64,000 bases of DNA from CAVSUB01 sp963816725 (lineage in GTDB: Bacteria; Acidobacteriota; Vicinamibacteria; Vicinamibacterales; 2-12-FULL-66-21), in NCBI GenBank assembly GCA_963816725.1, contig CAWFMC010000005.1, forward strand, positions 310,001 to 374,000. The letters run 5' to 3'. Positions 53,795 through 62,840 of this stretch are shown piece by piece. The notes under the pieces were generated by a model, which saw nothing but the letters and a program-made list of their open reading frames with translations, did no database searches and was not told where the DNA came from. The translations under genes were made by a program, and so were the position numbers. Each line of letters starts with the position of its first letter. Position 1 is the first letter of the stretch.

Positions 53795-54637
53795 ATGCCC
53801 CGCATCACCAGCAGTAACCACGGCGAGTCCCGATTGCGGCTGCTGCGCGTGGTGCGCCGCGGTGATCGCCACGATCCGAAGGACCTGACGGTCTCGTGCC
53901 GGCTGGAGACCGCGGCAGCCGCGTCGCTGGAGGAGCCGGCCGGCGCGATCGTGCCTGGGGAGGCGGTCAAGAATCTGGTGCACGCGACCGCGCGCGAGGC
54001 CGCGCACGGCGAAATCGAGCCGTTCGCGCTGGCGGTCTGCCAGCGTCTCCTCGACACCTTCAGGCAGGTGACGCGCGTGCGGCTCGAGGTGACGGAACAG
54101 GTCTGGTCGCGGCTGGAGATCGGGGGTAAGGCGCAGGGGCAGGCCTTCGAGGCCGGCGGGGCGGAACGGCGAACGACCGCGGTGACCAGCAACGGGCGGC
54201 AGATCGCCGTTGTCTCGGGAATCGACGACCTGCTGCTGCTGCGAACCGCGGGGCTGCGTGCCGCCTCGCCGCGGCAGCAGGACGATCCCACCGGGTTGCA
54301 GGACGGCGTGCAGCGCTTGCTGGCAGGGGCGCTCGGCGCCCGCTGGACCTACAGCAGCCCCGACGTCACCTTCGGTCCGTACCGCCAGGGCGTCCGGCAC
54401 GTGATCGTCGAGACCTTCGCGGCGCATGCGCGCCACTCGGTGCGGCACACGCTGGCCGCGATCGCCGAGGTCGCCCTCGCCTCCTTCCCCGAGATTCTCG
54501 ATATCACGCTGTCGATGCACGAGCGGCCGTACCGGCCCGCTGATCTCTTCAGCGCTGGCGTCGAGAATCCCGACGATGTCTTTCTGGTGCTCGACGAGCC
54601 GCTCGGGATGGTGGAGATCACCGTCGAGCGAAGCTGA
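53795..54637 (+). CDS. Uricase-family protein with a degenerate active site
   Basis: 280-residue protein with the tunnelling-fold layout of cofactor-free urate oxidase. The N-terminal HGESRLRLLRVVRRGDRHDPKDLTV aligns with YGKSxVRLLKVxRxGDRH of uricases. PGEAVKNLVHATAREA aligns with the (A/P)TDxxKNT region. By hand alignment to Aspergillus uricase, Lys10 is Glu11, Thr57 is Gly55, Gln228 is Arg217 and His256 is Pro245. The known catalytic dyad is therefore lost. It is probably not a urate oxidase; it may bind a purine or catalyse something else. Convergent with the BNR gene, 4 nt apart. Confidence 0.75.
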   Translation: MPRITSSNHGESRLRLLRVVRRGDRHDPKDLTVSCRLETAAAASLEEPAGAIVPGEAVKNLVHATAREAAHGEIEPFALAVCQRLLDTFRQVTRVRLEVTEQVWSRLEIGGKAQGQAFEAGGAERRTTAVTSNGRQIAVVSGIDDLLLLRTAGLRAASPRQQDDPTGLQDGVQRLLAGALGARWTYSSPDVTFGPYRQGVRHVIVETFAAHARHSVRHTLAAIAEVALASFPEILDITLSMHERPYRPADLFSAGVENPDDVFLVLDEPLGMVEITVERS

Positions 54638-54641
54638 CCGC

Positions 54642-57600
54642 CTACTGCGGTGGCTGACGCGGCGGCACACGGTCCTCGAGCGGCTCCAGCTTCAACCCGG
54701 TCAGTTGAGTGTTGATCGCCGTAACGTCCGACTTGGCGATCGACTCCAGCCGGGCGAGCTGCTGATCGAGCCGCGCCGACAAGTCCTTGAACACCGCGTA
54801 CGACTGATCGGTCGGCTTGTAGTCGCCGCTCTCGACGATACCCTGCAGTGCCGCCAGCTTGTTGTTCAAGCGGATCGGATAGTTCAGGGGATCCTGGCTG
54901 CTGCGGTTGCGGTATTGGTAGATCTCTCCCTCGACCGCGGTCAGCTTGTCGCTGAGGGCCTGGGCCGCGGTCTTCAGCCCCGCATCAGGGTTCTTGTCGG
55001 TCCGTTCGGCAAGCTGGGATTTCAGATACCGGATACGCAGCACGGCCTCGTTGGCGGTGGTCACCTTGTCGCTGATTGCCTTCGCGAGCTTGAACTGCTC
55101 TTGGAGATCGGCATCGGTCACGCCGGGAATGGCCGCGTTGCGCTTGATCGTGAAGTCCTGGGTCCTGGTCGCGCCGGCGGCGGTCAGCTTGACCTGATAC
55201 CTGCCGGTCGGCGCCTGGGGCCCGCGCGTGCTGCCGGCCCACATGATCAGTCCCGGAAAATCGCGGGCACCGGGATACCGCATGTCCCAGGTGAAGCGGT
55301 TCATGCCCTGTTTGGCCGCCACCCGCGCTGGTGCCGCACCGCGACCGCCCCCCTCCTCGTCCGGTTCGGGCGGCGGCGCCCCCTCGCGTCCACCCGTGGG
55401 TGATGCGGGCGGCGGACCGGTGAAGGTGGCGATCGTCTTTCCTTGGGCGTCGGCGATCTCGATCGAGATCGCCGTGACGGGCTGCTGCAGGTAATAGTCG
55501 ATCGCCACGCCGCGAGAGATCGAACGGGTCGCGTCCGACGGGCGGAACAGCACGACCGGCTGGTTCGTGGTCTCGCGGCCGATCTGCCGCAGCACGCCGA
55601 TGTTGTCCATCGAGTAGAACGACCGGCCGTGCGTGCCGATCAGCAGGTCGTCGTCTCGCACCTCGATCCCGTGCACGGGCGTGACCGGCAGCTCGAGCTG
55701 CAGCGACTGCCACATCGCACCATCGTCGAACGACACCGAGATGCCGTTGTCCGTGCCGAGGAACAGCAGGCCCCGGCGCTTCTTGTCTTCACGGATCGCG
55801 CGGGCGATCTCGTCGGCGCCGAGACCGGCCACGATCTTCGTCCAGGTCTTGCCGTAGTCCGCGGTCTTGTAGACGTAGGGGGCGCGGTCGCTGCGCTGGT
55901 AGCGATTGCCGGCCAGGTAGGCCGTCCCCGCGCCATGCGGCGACGCTTCGATCAGGCTGATGCGGGTGAACGGCGGCAGATCCTTCGGCGTGACGTCCTG
56001 CCAGTTCTTGCCGCCGTCGCGGGTGACGTGCACCATCCCGTCGTCCGAGCCGGCCCAGATGACATTGCCGTCCACTGCCGACGGGGCGAGCGTGAAGATC
56101 GTGGCGTAGGTCTCGACGCCGGTCTGATCGAGCGTGATCGGACCGCCGGACGGGCCGAGCGTGGACGGGTCGTGCCGGGTGAGATCGGGGCTGATGCGGG
56201 TCCAGCTCTGGCCCTCGTTGGTCGACTTCCAGACGTGCTGCGAGGTGACGTAGAGGACGTCGGGGTTCGTGGGCGCGATCACGATCGGATAGGTCCACTG
56301 GAAGCGCTCGGTGATGTCGCCGGACGAGAAACCCATCGGGTTGTCGGGCCAGACGTTGATCGCGCGGCGTTCGCCGGTGCGGATGTTGGTTCGGGTCAGG
56401 AGACCGCCGTAGCTGCCGGCATAGAACACGTCGCGATCCTGGGGATCCGGCGCGATGTAGCCGCTCTCGCCGCCGCCGACTTCGTAGAGATCGCCGCCGG
56501 TGCTGGGCACGCACGCGGTGCTGTTGTCCTGCTGCGCGCCGCACACGTGATAGGGCACGTGCGCCGTCGTGAAGACGTTGTAGAACTGTGCGGTGGGGAT
56601 GTTCTGCGCCGTCCACGTCTCACCGCCGTTGGTCGAGACGTTGGCGCTGCCGTCGTTGGCGTTGATCATCCGCTTGGGATCGTTGGCGGCGATCCACAAG
56701 TCGTGGTTGTCGCCGTGCGGAACGCGGATGGTCCGCAGCGACTTGCCGGCGTCCGTCGAGCGGTACACGCCGGTGTTGAGCACGTAGACCGTGTCCTTCG
56801 CCTCCGGGTCGGCATAGATCCGGCTGTAATAGAACGCGCGCTGGCGCAACCGGCGGTCGTCGTTGGCGAGCGTCCAGGTCGCGCCGGCGTCGTCGGATCG
56901 GAACACGCCGCCGTCAGCGGCCTCGATGATCGCGTAGACGCGGCTGCCGTCGGCCGGCGACACCGCCACGCCGACCTTGCCCCAGAGCGGCTTCGGCAGT
57001 CCGGGATTGCGGGAAAGCTCGGTCCAGTGTTGGCCGCCGTCGGTGGTCTTGAAGAGCCCGCTGCCCGGCCCGCCACTCGAGAGCGAATACGGGGTGCGGA
57101 ACACTTCCCACAGGCCGGCGTACAGCACCTCCGGGTCTTTCGCGTCCATGGTGAGATCCACGGCGCCCGTCTTGTCGTCGCGGAACAGCGTCTTCGTCCA
57201 GGTCGTGCCGCCGTCGGTGGTCTTGAAGATCCCGCGATCAGGGTTGGGGCCGTAGGGGTCGCCGAGTGCGGCGACGTAGGCGACGTCGGGATTGGTCGGG
57301 TGAATCCGGATGCGCGACACGGCGAGCGTCTTCTCGAGCCCGACGTGCGTCCAGGTCTTGCCGGCGTCGACCGACTTATAAAGGCCATCGCCTTGGAGCA
57401 CGTTGCCGCGCAGCTCGGTCTCCCCCATCCCGACGTAGACGACGTCGGGGTTCGAGTCGGAGACGGCGACCGCGCCCACCGAGGAGCTCTTGAAAAAGCG
57501 ATCAGAGACGGCGCGCCACGTCAGGCCGCCATCCGTCGTCTTCCACAGGCCGCCGCCGGTGGCGCCGAAGTCGTACTCCAGCGGCCGGCTGGCGCTTCCG

Positions 57601-57812
57601 GCGACCGCCTGCGATCGCCCGCCGCGCGCAGGGCCCAGCGATCGCCAGCGCAGTCCCGCCAGGAGCGCGGGATCGACGCCGGAGGCCGGCGCCGTGGCGA
57701 CCGCGGCTTGCGCGTGCAAACGCGCCGGCAGTTCCAGCGGGTTTGGCACCGAGGCCGCCAACGTCACGGCGAGCGCCAGCCAGCCTCGCCTCACGTTTGA
57801 TCGATGACCCAT
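54642..57812 (-). CDS. Exported BNR/sortilin-type propeller protein
   Basis: Secreted 1056-residue protein. The signal peptide is about residues 1-36 (ending LHAQA). Many BNR/Asp-box repeats follow, such as LWKTTDGGLTW, LYKSVDAGKTW, IFKTTDGGTTW, VFRSDDAGATW, VWKSTNEGQSW and VHVTRDGGKNW. Together they form one or two large propellers to about residue 720. A beta-sandwich-like region follows (ISIEIADAQGKTIATF, then NRFTWDMRYPGARDFPG), and the C-terminal ~150 residues are helical. Often annotated as glycosyl hydrolase or VPS10-like; no glycosidase catalytic site is identified. ATG 57812 has AGAGGAG 9 nt upstream. Confidence 0.8.
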   Translation of the reverse strand: MGHRSNVRRGWLALAVTLAASVPNPLELPARLHAQAAVATAPASGVDPALLAGLRWRSLGPARGGRSQAVAGSASRPLEYDFGATGGGLWKTTDGGLTWRAVSDRFFKSSSVGAVAVSDSNPDVVYVGMGETELRGNVLQGDGLYKSVDAGKTWTHVGLEKTLAVSRIRIHPTNPDVAYVAALGDPYGPNPDRGIFKTTDGGTTWTKTLFRDDKTGAVDLTMDAKDPEVLYAGLWEVFRTPYSLSSGGPGSGLFKTTDGGQHWTELSRNPGLPKPLWGKVGVAVSPADGSRVYAIIEAADGGVFRSDDAGATWTLANDDRRLRQRAFYYSRIYADPEAKDTVYVLNTGVYRSTDAGKSLRTIRVPHGDNHDLWIAANDPKRMINANDGSANVSTNGGETWTAQNIPTAQFYNVFTTAHVPYHVCGAQQDNSTACVPSTGGDLYEVGGGESGYIAPDPQDRDVFYAGSYGGLLTRTNIRTGERRAINVWPDNPMGFSSGDITERFQWTYPIVIAPTNPDVLYVTSQHVWKSTNEGQSWTRISPDLTRHDPSTLGPSGGPITLDQTGVETYATIFTLAPSAVDGNVIWAGSDDGMVHVTRDGGKNWQDVTPKDLPPFTRISLIEASPHGAGTAYLAGNRYQRSDRAPYVYKTADYGKTWTKIVAGLGADEIARAIREDKKRRGLLFLGTDNGISVSFDDGAMWQSLQLELPVTPVHGIEVRDDDLLIGTHGRSFYSMDNIGVLRQIGRETTNQPVVLFRPSDATRSISRGVAIDYYLQQPVTAISIEIADAQGKTIATFTGPPPASPTGGREGAPPPEPDEEGGGRGAAPARVAAKQGMNRFTWDMRYPGARDFPGLIMWAGSTRGPQAPTGRYQVKLTAAGATRTQDFTIKRNAAIPGVTDADLQEQFKLAKAISDKVTTANEAVLRIRYLKSQLAERTDKNPDAGLKTAAQALSDKLTAVEGEIYQYRNRSSQDPLNYPIRLNNKLAALQGIVESGDYKPTDQSYAVFKDLSARLDQQLARLESIAKSDVTAINTQLTGLKLEPLEDRVPPRQPPQ

Positions 57813-57876
57813 CCAAGTAACTCCTCTGCACCACCGCCCACGGGTGCGCCCGGGACAGGAACTCGAGAACCGTCCG

Positions 57877-57920
57877 GAGCCAAACAGGCGCCTGGGGGGG
57901 CGCCAGACGCCGTTTGGCTC
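57877..57920. repeat. Large hairpin in the divergent spacer 57813-58090
   Basis: GAGCCAAAC (57877-57885) pairs with GTTTGGCTC (57912-57920), and GGCGCC (57887-57892) with GGCGCC (57899-57904) around a G-rich loop. It sits 65 nt upstream of the BNR gene start and 170 nt upstream of the small membrane protein. It is probably regulatory or a transcription barrier; no gene is seen in the rest of the 278-nt spacer. Confidence 0.55.
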
Positions 57921-58090
57921 GCGGGAGCCTAGCTGTCGGGCGGTGTATGACGCAACTCGACCGTACGGAACGCCAAAGTGAGCAAGCCGTGCCACACAAA
58001 GTGTAGGGCGCACGGCGCATTCCTGGTTCCAGGCGCTGGACGGAGGCGGCACGCCTCGTGCTGTAGCGTAGGGATCAGGAGGGCTAAAAA

Positions 58091-58240
58091 ATGCTGTTTA
58101 CGATTGCGGTGATTCTGTTGGTGCTGTGGCTGCTGGGTCTCGTGAGTGGTTATACGCTCGGCAACTTCATCTATGTGCTGCTGGTGATCGCGCTGGTCCT
58201 GTTCGTCGTCGGACTGGTCAGCGGGCGCCGAACGGTCTAA
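58091..58240 (+). CDS. Small lmo0937-family membrane protein
   Basis: 49-residue peptide, mostly two hydrophobic segments joined by GYTLGNF (MLFTIAVILLVLWLLGLVSG and IYVLLVIALVLFVVGLVSG), ending GRRTV. This is the pattern of the lmo0937/DUF5670 family of tiny stress-associated membrane proteins of unknown function. The ribosome site AGGAGGG lies 8 nt before ATG 58091. Too short to be found by length-based calling. Confidence 0.85.
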   Translation: MLFTIAVILLVLWLLGLVSGYTLGNFIYVLLVIALVLFVVGLVSGRRTV

Positions 58241-58346
58241 CGCAGCGGATGGAGAGGCGCGCCCTCCCCATGGGGGTTGCGCCGCGACGGGGACCCTTCC
58301 GGCCGCGTTCGCGTGGCGGGAAGCGATACGCGCCGACTGCGGAAAC

Positions 58347-58369
58347 CAGACCGGTCACCCTCCGGTCTG
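58347..58369. terminator. Hairpin between convergent small genes
   Basis: Perfect 8-bp inverted repeat CAGACCGG (58347-58354) and CCGGTCTG (58362-58369) with a 7-nt loop. It lies between the lmo0937-type gene and the convergent 58449-58694 gene, so it is a likely shared terminator although no T-run follows. Confidence 0.5.
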
Positions 58370-58448
58370 ACGGCCAAACGCGTGGCCGAGGTCGGCGCGT
58401 CTGTTTACTTCGCTGTCCTCGCACGGGCTCCGGCCGGTTGGAGGCGGA

Positions 58449-58694
58449 CTACTGCGGCGTCTCGTCTGTCTCTTCGTCCGGCTCGGGCGGCAGCAGACCT
58501 TCATCGCCCCATGGGCTCGGCTGCGGGCCCGGTACGATCCCGGCAATGTCCGGATCTTCCCCATCGGCCGTGCGCGCCACGCGCACCTTGCCGCTCTTCG
58601 CTTCCTCGCGCCGTCTGGTTTTTTCCTGCTGGCGCTCCTGCTTCGCGCGTTCGCGCGCGCGCTTCTGTTGAGTCACTTTTGTTCGGTTCGCCAT
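58449..58694 (-). CDS. Small charged hypothetical protein
   Basis: 81 residues, no recognised domain. The N-terminal half is strongly basic and helical (MANRTKVTQQKRARERAKQERQQEKTRRREEAK). The C-terminal half is acidic and Pro-rich (DGEDPDIAGIVPGPQPSPWGDEGLLPPEPDEETDETPQ). The basic half could bind nucleic acid. AAAGGGA about 9 nt upstream supports ATG 58694. An extended -10-like TGG-TATGCT lies at 58823-58815. Its codon use is like that of its neighbours. Confidence 0.65.
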   Translation of the reverse strand: MANRTKVTQQKRARERAKQERQQEKTRRREEAKSGKVRVARTADGEDPDIAGIVPGPQPSPWGDEGLLPPEPDEETDETPQ

Positions 58695-58948
58695 AGGCAG
58701 GTCCCTTTCAGCTCGGCGCCCGGGCGAGGCGGCGGGCTCATCAACCAGGTCGCGGTGGTGCGACCGTTACATGAAAGTCGAAGCGGACGTCCCGTGCACA
58801 GTGGACGTCTGGTCAGCATACCACGCGCGCTCAACCGTAAGCCGCGCGCGAGGGGCCGTCTATGCCAGCCACGCGGGCCGCAGACACCGCGCTCGCGGCC
58901 GGGCGTCGCGCGTGAGATGATCGGCGGCACACGATCGGGAGGCACCGC

Positions 58949-59923
58949 ATGGAAGGCGTCAACGGGCTGCATCACGTCACGGCGATCGCGGGACCGGCAC
59001 AGGAGAACCTCGATTTCTACGCCGGTATCCTCGGCATGCGGCTGGTCAAGAAGAGCGTGAACCAGGACGATCCTGGCACTTACCACCTGTTCTACGCCGA
59101 TGCCGCCGGGCACCCCGGGACCGACCTGACCTTTTTCCCATGGGCCCATCTCGCCCCGCCGCGCCCGGGACACGGTCTGAGCACCGAGGTGTCACTGACC
59201 GTCCCGCCGGAGAGCCTCGAGTTCTGGGGGCAGCGGCTCGAGAAATACGCTGTCACGGTCGGCGCCATCGAGACGCGCTTCGGCGAGCGGGTCCTGCCGC
59301 TCACCGACACCCACGGCCTCAAGGTGGCCCTCGTCGAGAGCGGGTCCGGCATGCGCCGCACGTTCACGCCGTGGGACGCCAGCCCGATTCCCCCCGCTCA
59401 TCAAATCCGCGGGCTCGAGGGGGCGCGCATGATGGTGCGCGATGTCGGGCCGAGCGCCGCGTTCCTGACCGGCGTGCTGGGTTTCTCCGCCCTGCGGAAC
59501 GAGGGCGGCTGGCAGCGCTACGGCGTGCTCGACGGGACCTCAGGACGCTATGTCGATCTCCAGGAGGCGCCGGGCGCGCGGCGCGGCGCGTGGGGCGTCG
59601 GCAGCATCCATCACCTCGCGTGGCGCGTGGACGATGAGGACCATCAGGAACGACTGCGCGAACGGATCGCCGCCGCCGATCGCCGGCCGACCCCGATGAT
59701 CGATCGCTTCTGGTTCAAGTCGGTCTACTTCCTCGAGCCCGGCGGCGTGCTGTTCGAGCTCGCCACCGAGGGGCCCGGGTTCGCCGTCGACGAAGACGAA
59801 GCGCATCTCGGCGAATCGCTGGTCCTGCCGCCCTGGCTCGAGCCGCAGCGCCAGGCGATTGCGGCCAACCTGCCGTCGCTCAGTCTGGCGGCGCCGACGC
59901 CCAAACCGACGCTCGCTGAGTGA
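58949..59923 (+). CDS. VOC-family ring-cleaving dioxygenase (MhqO-like)
   Basis: 324 residues with two vicinal-oxygen-chelate modules. The first starts GLHHVTAIAGPAQENLDFYAGILGMRLVKKSVNQDDPGTYHLFYAD. The second contains GSIHHLAWRVDDEDH and ends in GVLFELATEGPGFAVDE. Likely metal ligands are the His of LHHVTA, the His of IHHLAW and the Glu of LFELATE. This matches hydroquinone-type ring-cleaving dioxygenases linked to quinone stress. The ribosome site GGGAGG is 7 nt from ATG 58949. The 254-nt spacer upstream shows no other gene. Confidence 0.88.
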   Translation: MEGVNGLHHVTAIAGPAQENLDFYAGILGMRLVKKSVNQDDPGTYHLFYADAAGHPGTDLTFFPWAHLAPPRPGHGLSTEVSLTVPPESLEFWGQRLEKYAVTVGAIETRFGERVLPLTDTHGLKVALVESGSGMRRTFTPWDASPIPPAHQIRGLEGARMMVRDVGPSAAFLTGVLGFSALRNEGGWQRYGVLDGTSGRYVDLQEAPGARRGAWGVGSIHHLAWRVDDEDHQERLRERIAAADRRPTPMIDRFWFKSVYFLEPGGVLFELATEGPGFAVDEDEAHLGESLVLPPWLEPQRQAIAANLPSLSLAAPTPKPTLAE

Positions 59924-59948
59924 TCGCCGAGTAGTAGCCGCATCCCGA

Positions 59949-59968
59949 CTGATCATGCGGGTGATCAG
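59949..59968. terminator. Hairpin between the dioxygenase gene and cysA
   Basis: Perfect 7-bp inverted repeat CTGATCA (59949-59955) and TGATCAG (59962-59968) with a 6-nt loop, in the 119-nt convergent spacer. It is a candidate bidirectional terminator. Confidence 0.5.
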
Positions 59969-60042
59969 CGCCGAGGAGCGCACGCGCTCGATTGGCCTGG
60001 CGAGATTGTGCCCGACCAGTGGTGACGTTTCCGGGCCGCGGG

Positions 60043-61104
60043 TCACCCGCGATCCATCAGGAACACGCGGACGTTGCGCGGCGTGATGTAGAAGCGCTCG
60101 CCCGCCGCGGGCTGCAGCTCGAGGAATCGCTCCCGGCTCAATTCGACCTGGATCGGCCTCCCCTCCGCATCGGTGAGCTCGATGCGCGCGACGCTCCCGG
60201 CCTGGGCCACGACTGTCACGGTGCCCCACAATCCGCCCGACAGCTCGGTGCGGCTCAAGTCCAACTCGTACGGGCGGGCGTAGCCGGCCGCCGTCTTCGG
60301 CGTGGAATCGGGGTGCGCGGGATAGTCGAGCGCCAGCGGCCCGAGCAGCGCTTTGCCCGATTCGACGCGGCCGTGGAAGATGTTCACGTGGCCGAGGAAG
60401 TTCATCACGAACGGCGTCGCCGGCCGCTCGAACACCTCCTGCGGGCTCCCCTGCTGCTCGATCTCGCCGTGGTCCATGATCACGACCCGGCCCGCCAGCT
60501 CCAGCGCTTCTTCCTGATCGTGGGTGACGAACAGGCTGGTGAGGTGAATCTCCTCGTGCAGCCGGCGCAGCCACCGCCGCAGCTCCTGGCGCACTTTGGC
60601 GTCGAGCGCGCCGAACGGCTCGTCGAGCAGCAGCACGCGCGGTTCCACGGCCAGCGCCCGCGCCAGCGCGACCCGCTGCCGCTGGCCACCGGACAGCTGC
60701 GACGGGTAGCGGGTTCCGAGGTAGTCGAGCTGCACCAGCTTGAGCAGGTCGTTGACCTTGCCGGCGATCTCGTCGCGCGACGGCCGCCGCAGTCGCGGCC
60801 GTACGCGCAGCCCGAAGGCGACGTTCTCGAACACGGTCATGTGGCGGAACAGGGCATAGTGCTGGAACACGAAGCCGACCGCGCGGTCCCGCGCGTTGGT
60901 GGCGGTCGCGTCCTGCCCCTCGAGGATCACCGACCCGCTGTCGGCGGTCTCGAGCCCGGCGATGATCCGCAGCAGCGTCGTCTTGCCCGACCCCGACGGC
61001 CCCAGCAGCGCCACGAGTTCCCCAGCGGCGACCGAGAAGGACACGTCCTTCACCGCCGTGAAGCTGCCGTACGCCTTCGTTACGTGACGGACGTCGATGG
61101 CCAT
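60043..61104 (-). CDS. cysA: Sulfate/thiosulfate ABC transporter ATPase
   Basis: ATP-binding subunit of sulfate import, 353 residues. Walker A GPSGSGKTTL (about 36-45), VGFVFQHYALFRHMTVFENVAFGL, signature LSGGQRQRVALARAL, Walker B VLLLDEPFGALD and switch His in FVTHDQEEALELA are present. The C-terminal TOBE-type region is short (about 260-353). The start overlaps cysW by 25 nt. It is the last gene of the porin-sbp-cysT-cysW-cysA transcript. Confidence 0.94.
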   Translation of the reverse strand: MAIDVRHVTKAYGSFTAVKDVSFSVAAGELVALLGPSGSGKTTLLRIIAGLETADSGSVILEGQDATATNARDRAVGFVFQHYALFRHMTVFENVAFGLRVRPRLRRPSRDEIAGKVNDLLKLVQLDYLGTRYPSQLSGGQRQRVALARALAVEPRVLLLDEPFGALDAKVRQELRRWLRRLHEEIHLTSLFVTHDQEEALELAGRVVIMDHGEIEQQGSPQEVFERPATPFVMNFLGHVNIFHGRVESGKALLGPLALDYPAHPDSTPKTAAGYARPYELDLSRTELSGGLWGTVTVVAQAGSVARIELTDAEGRPIQVELSRERFLELQPAAGERFYITPRNVRVFLMDRG

Positions 61105-61994
61105 TCTTCGAGCTCCTCCCGCGCCGTCTCCACGACACTTTCCACGACCCGCCGCTCAACCACCGCCTTCAGGATCAGCGTGACGATCGCCAGCGAGGCG
61201 AGCAGCGACGAGACCGCGAACGCCGCCTGGAACGCGTACTCGTTGTAGAGAATCTCCACGTGCAGCGGCAAGGTGTTGGTCAGGCCGCGGATCTTGCCGG
61301 ACACGACCGACACCGCGCCGAACTCCCCCATCGCCCTGGCGTTGCACAGCACCACGCCGTAGAGCAGGCCCCATTTGATATTTGGGAGCGTCACCCGAAA
61401 GAAGATCTGGAGCCCGCTGGCCCCCAGCACCCGTGCCGCTTCCTCCTCGTCGGTGCCGGTCGCCTCCATCACCGGGATGATCTCCCGGGCGACGAACGGG
61501 AACGACACGAATACGGTGGCCAGGACGATTCCCGGCACGGCGAACACGATGCGCAGGCCGTGATCCATCAGCCACGGACCGAGCAGGCCCTGACGGCCGA
61601 ACAACAGCACGAACACCATGCCCGAGATGACCGGCGACACCGCGAACGGCAGGTCGATCAGCGTCGTCAGCAGGTTCTTGCCGCGGAACTCGAACTTGGC
61701 GATGGCCCAGCCGGCGCAGACGCCGAACACCAGGTTCAACGGTACCGCAATCGCCGCGGCGAGCAGCGTGAGCTTCAGCGCCGCAATCGCGTCCGGGTGC
61801 GTGATCGCCTCCTTGTACGCGCCCCACCCGCGTGAGAACGCTTCGGAGAAGACGAGCGTCAGCGGCAGGACCAGGAAGAGCGCCAGGAACGCGAGCACGA
61901 CCGCCGTGAGGGTCCAGCGGAGCCAGACCGGCTCCGACAGGTGATTCGGACGGGTGGTGGCGCGAGACGAGTGGATCGGCAGGGGTCCGGCCAT
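61080..61994 (-). CDS. cysW: Sulfate ABC transporter permease CysW
   Basis: Inner-membrane permease with six predicted spans, 304 residues. The ATPase-docking EAA loop reads EEEAARVLGASGLQIFFRVTLPNI. VCAGWAIAKFEFRGKNLLTTLIDLPFAVSPVISG and EFGAVSVVSGKIRGLTNTLPLHVE are typical of CysW. It starts 3 nt after cysT ends, so the two permease halves are co-translated. Confidence 0.94.
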   Translation of the reverse strand: MAGPLPIHSSRATTRPNHLSEPVWLRWTLTAVVLAFLALFLVLPLTLVFSEAFSRGWGAYKEAITHPDAIAALKLTLLAAAIAVPLNLVFGVCAGWAIAKFEFRGKNLLTTLIDLPFAVSPVISGMVFVLLFGRQGLLGPWLMDHGLRIVFAVPGIVLATVFVSFPFVAREIIPVMEATGTDEEEAARVLGASGLQIFFRVTLPNIKWGLLYGVVLCNARAMGEFGAVSVVSGKIRGLTNTLPLHVEILYNEYAFQAAFAVSSLLASLAIVTLILKAVVERRVVESVVETAREELEEWPSTSVT

Positions 61995-61997
61995 GAC

Positions 61998-62834
61998 TCA
62001 GTTCGCCAGGTGGCGGCCGGTCCAGTGCTGGAGGGCGTTGATTGCGAGCAGCAGCAGGAACGAGGTCGTCAGCATGACCAGCGCGATCGCCGTTGCCCCG
62101 GCGTAATCGAACTGTTCGAGCTTCGTGATGATGAGCAGCGGCGAGATCTCGGTGACCATGGGCATGTTGCCGGAGATGAACACCACGGAGCCGTATTCGC
62201 CGATGGCGCGGGCGAACGACAGCGCAAAACCGGTGAGCCAGGCGGGAAAGAGATACGGCAGGATGATCCGCGCGACCACGTGGACGCGGTTGGCCCCGAG
62301 GCTCGTCGCCGCCTCCTCGATCTCCGGATCGAGGTCCTGGATGACCGGCTGCAGCGTCCGGACCACGAACGGCAGCCCGATGAAGATGAGCGCGATGGTG
62401 ACGCCGAGCGGAGTGTAGGCGACTTTGATCCCGTAAGCATCCAGCGGTCGTCCCAGCCAGCCATTCGGGGCATAGATCGCCGTCAGCGTGATGCCGGCGA
62501 CGGCGGTCGGCAGCGCGAACGGCAGATCGATCAGCGCGTCGACGATTCGCCGTCCCGGGAACGTGTAGCGCACCAGCACCCACGCGGCCAGGAAGCCGAA
62601 CACCGCGTTAATCGACGCGGCCACGAGGGACGCGCCCAGGCTGAGCCGGTACGACGCGACGACGCGGGGGTCGGTGATCGTGCCCCAGATCGTGGCCCAC
62701 GAGGACGCGAAGGTTTTGATCGGGAGCGTGCACAGCGGGATCAGGACGATCAGGCTCAGATACAGGATCGTGAACCCCATCGTCAGCCTGAAACCAGGCA
62801 GTACACGGCGGCGCGTGGAACTGCGGCTCGACAC
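61998..62834 (-). CDS. cysT: Sulfate ABC transporter permease CysT (CysU)
   Basis: Partner permease of CysW, 278 residues, about six spans. Landmarks are WVLVRYTFPGRRIVDALIDLPFALPTAVAGI, the EAA loop EEAATSLGANRVHVVARIILPYLFP and GEYGSVVFISGNMPMVTEISPLLI. The start is GTG at 62834, 6 nt after the sbp stop. Confidence 0.94.
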   Translation of the reverse strand: MSSRSSTRRRVLPGFRLTMGFTILYLSLIVLIPLCTLPIKTFASSWATIWGTITDPRVVASYRLSLGASLVAASINAVFGFLAAWVLVRYTFPGRRIVDALIDLPFALPTAVAGITLTAIYAPNGWLGRPLDAYGIKVAYTPLGVTIALIFIGLPFVVRTLQPVIQDLDPEIEEAATSLGANRVHVVARIILPYLFPAWLTGFALSFARAIGEYGSVVFISGNMPMVTEISPLLIITKLEQFDYAGATAIALVMLTTSFLLLLAINALQHWTGRHLAN

Positions 62835-62840
62835 GTGTGC

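Noticed and set aside
54642..57812. Assigning sialidase activity to the BNR protein
   Set aside because: Asp-boxes alone are found in many propellers; no sialidase catalytic Arg triad or Tyr/Glu could be placed.
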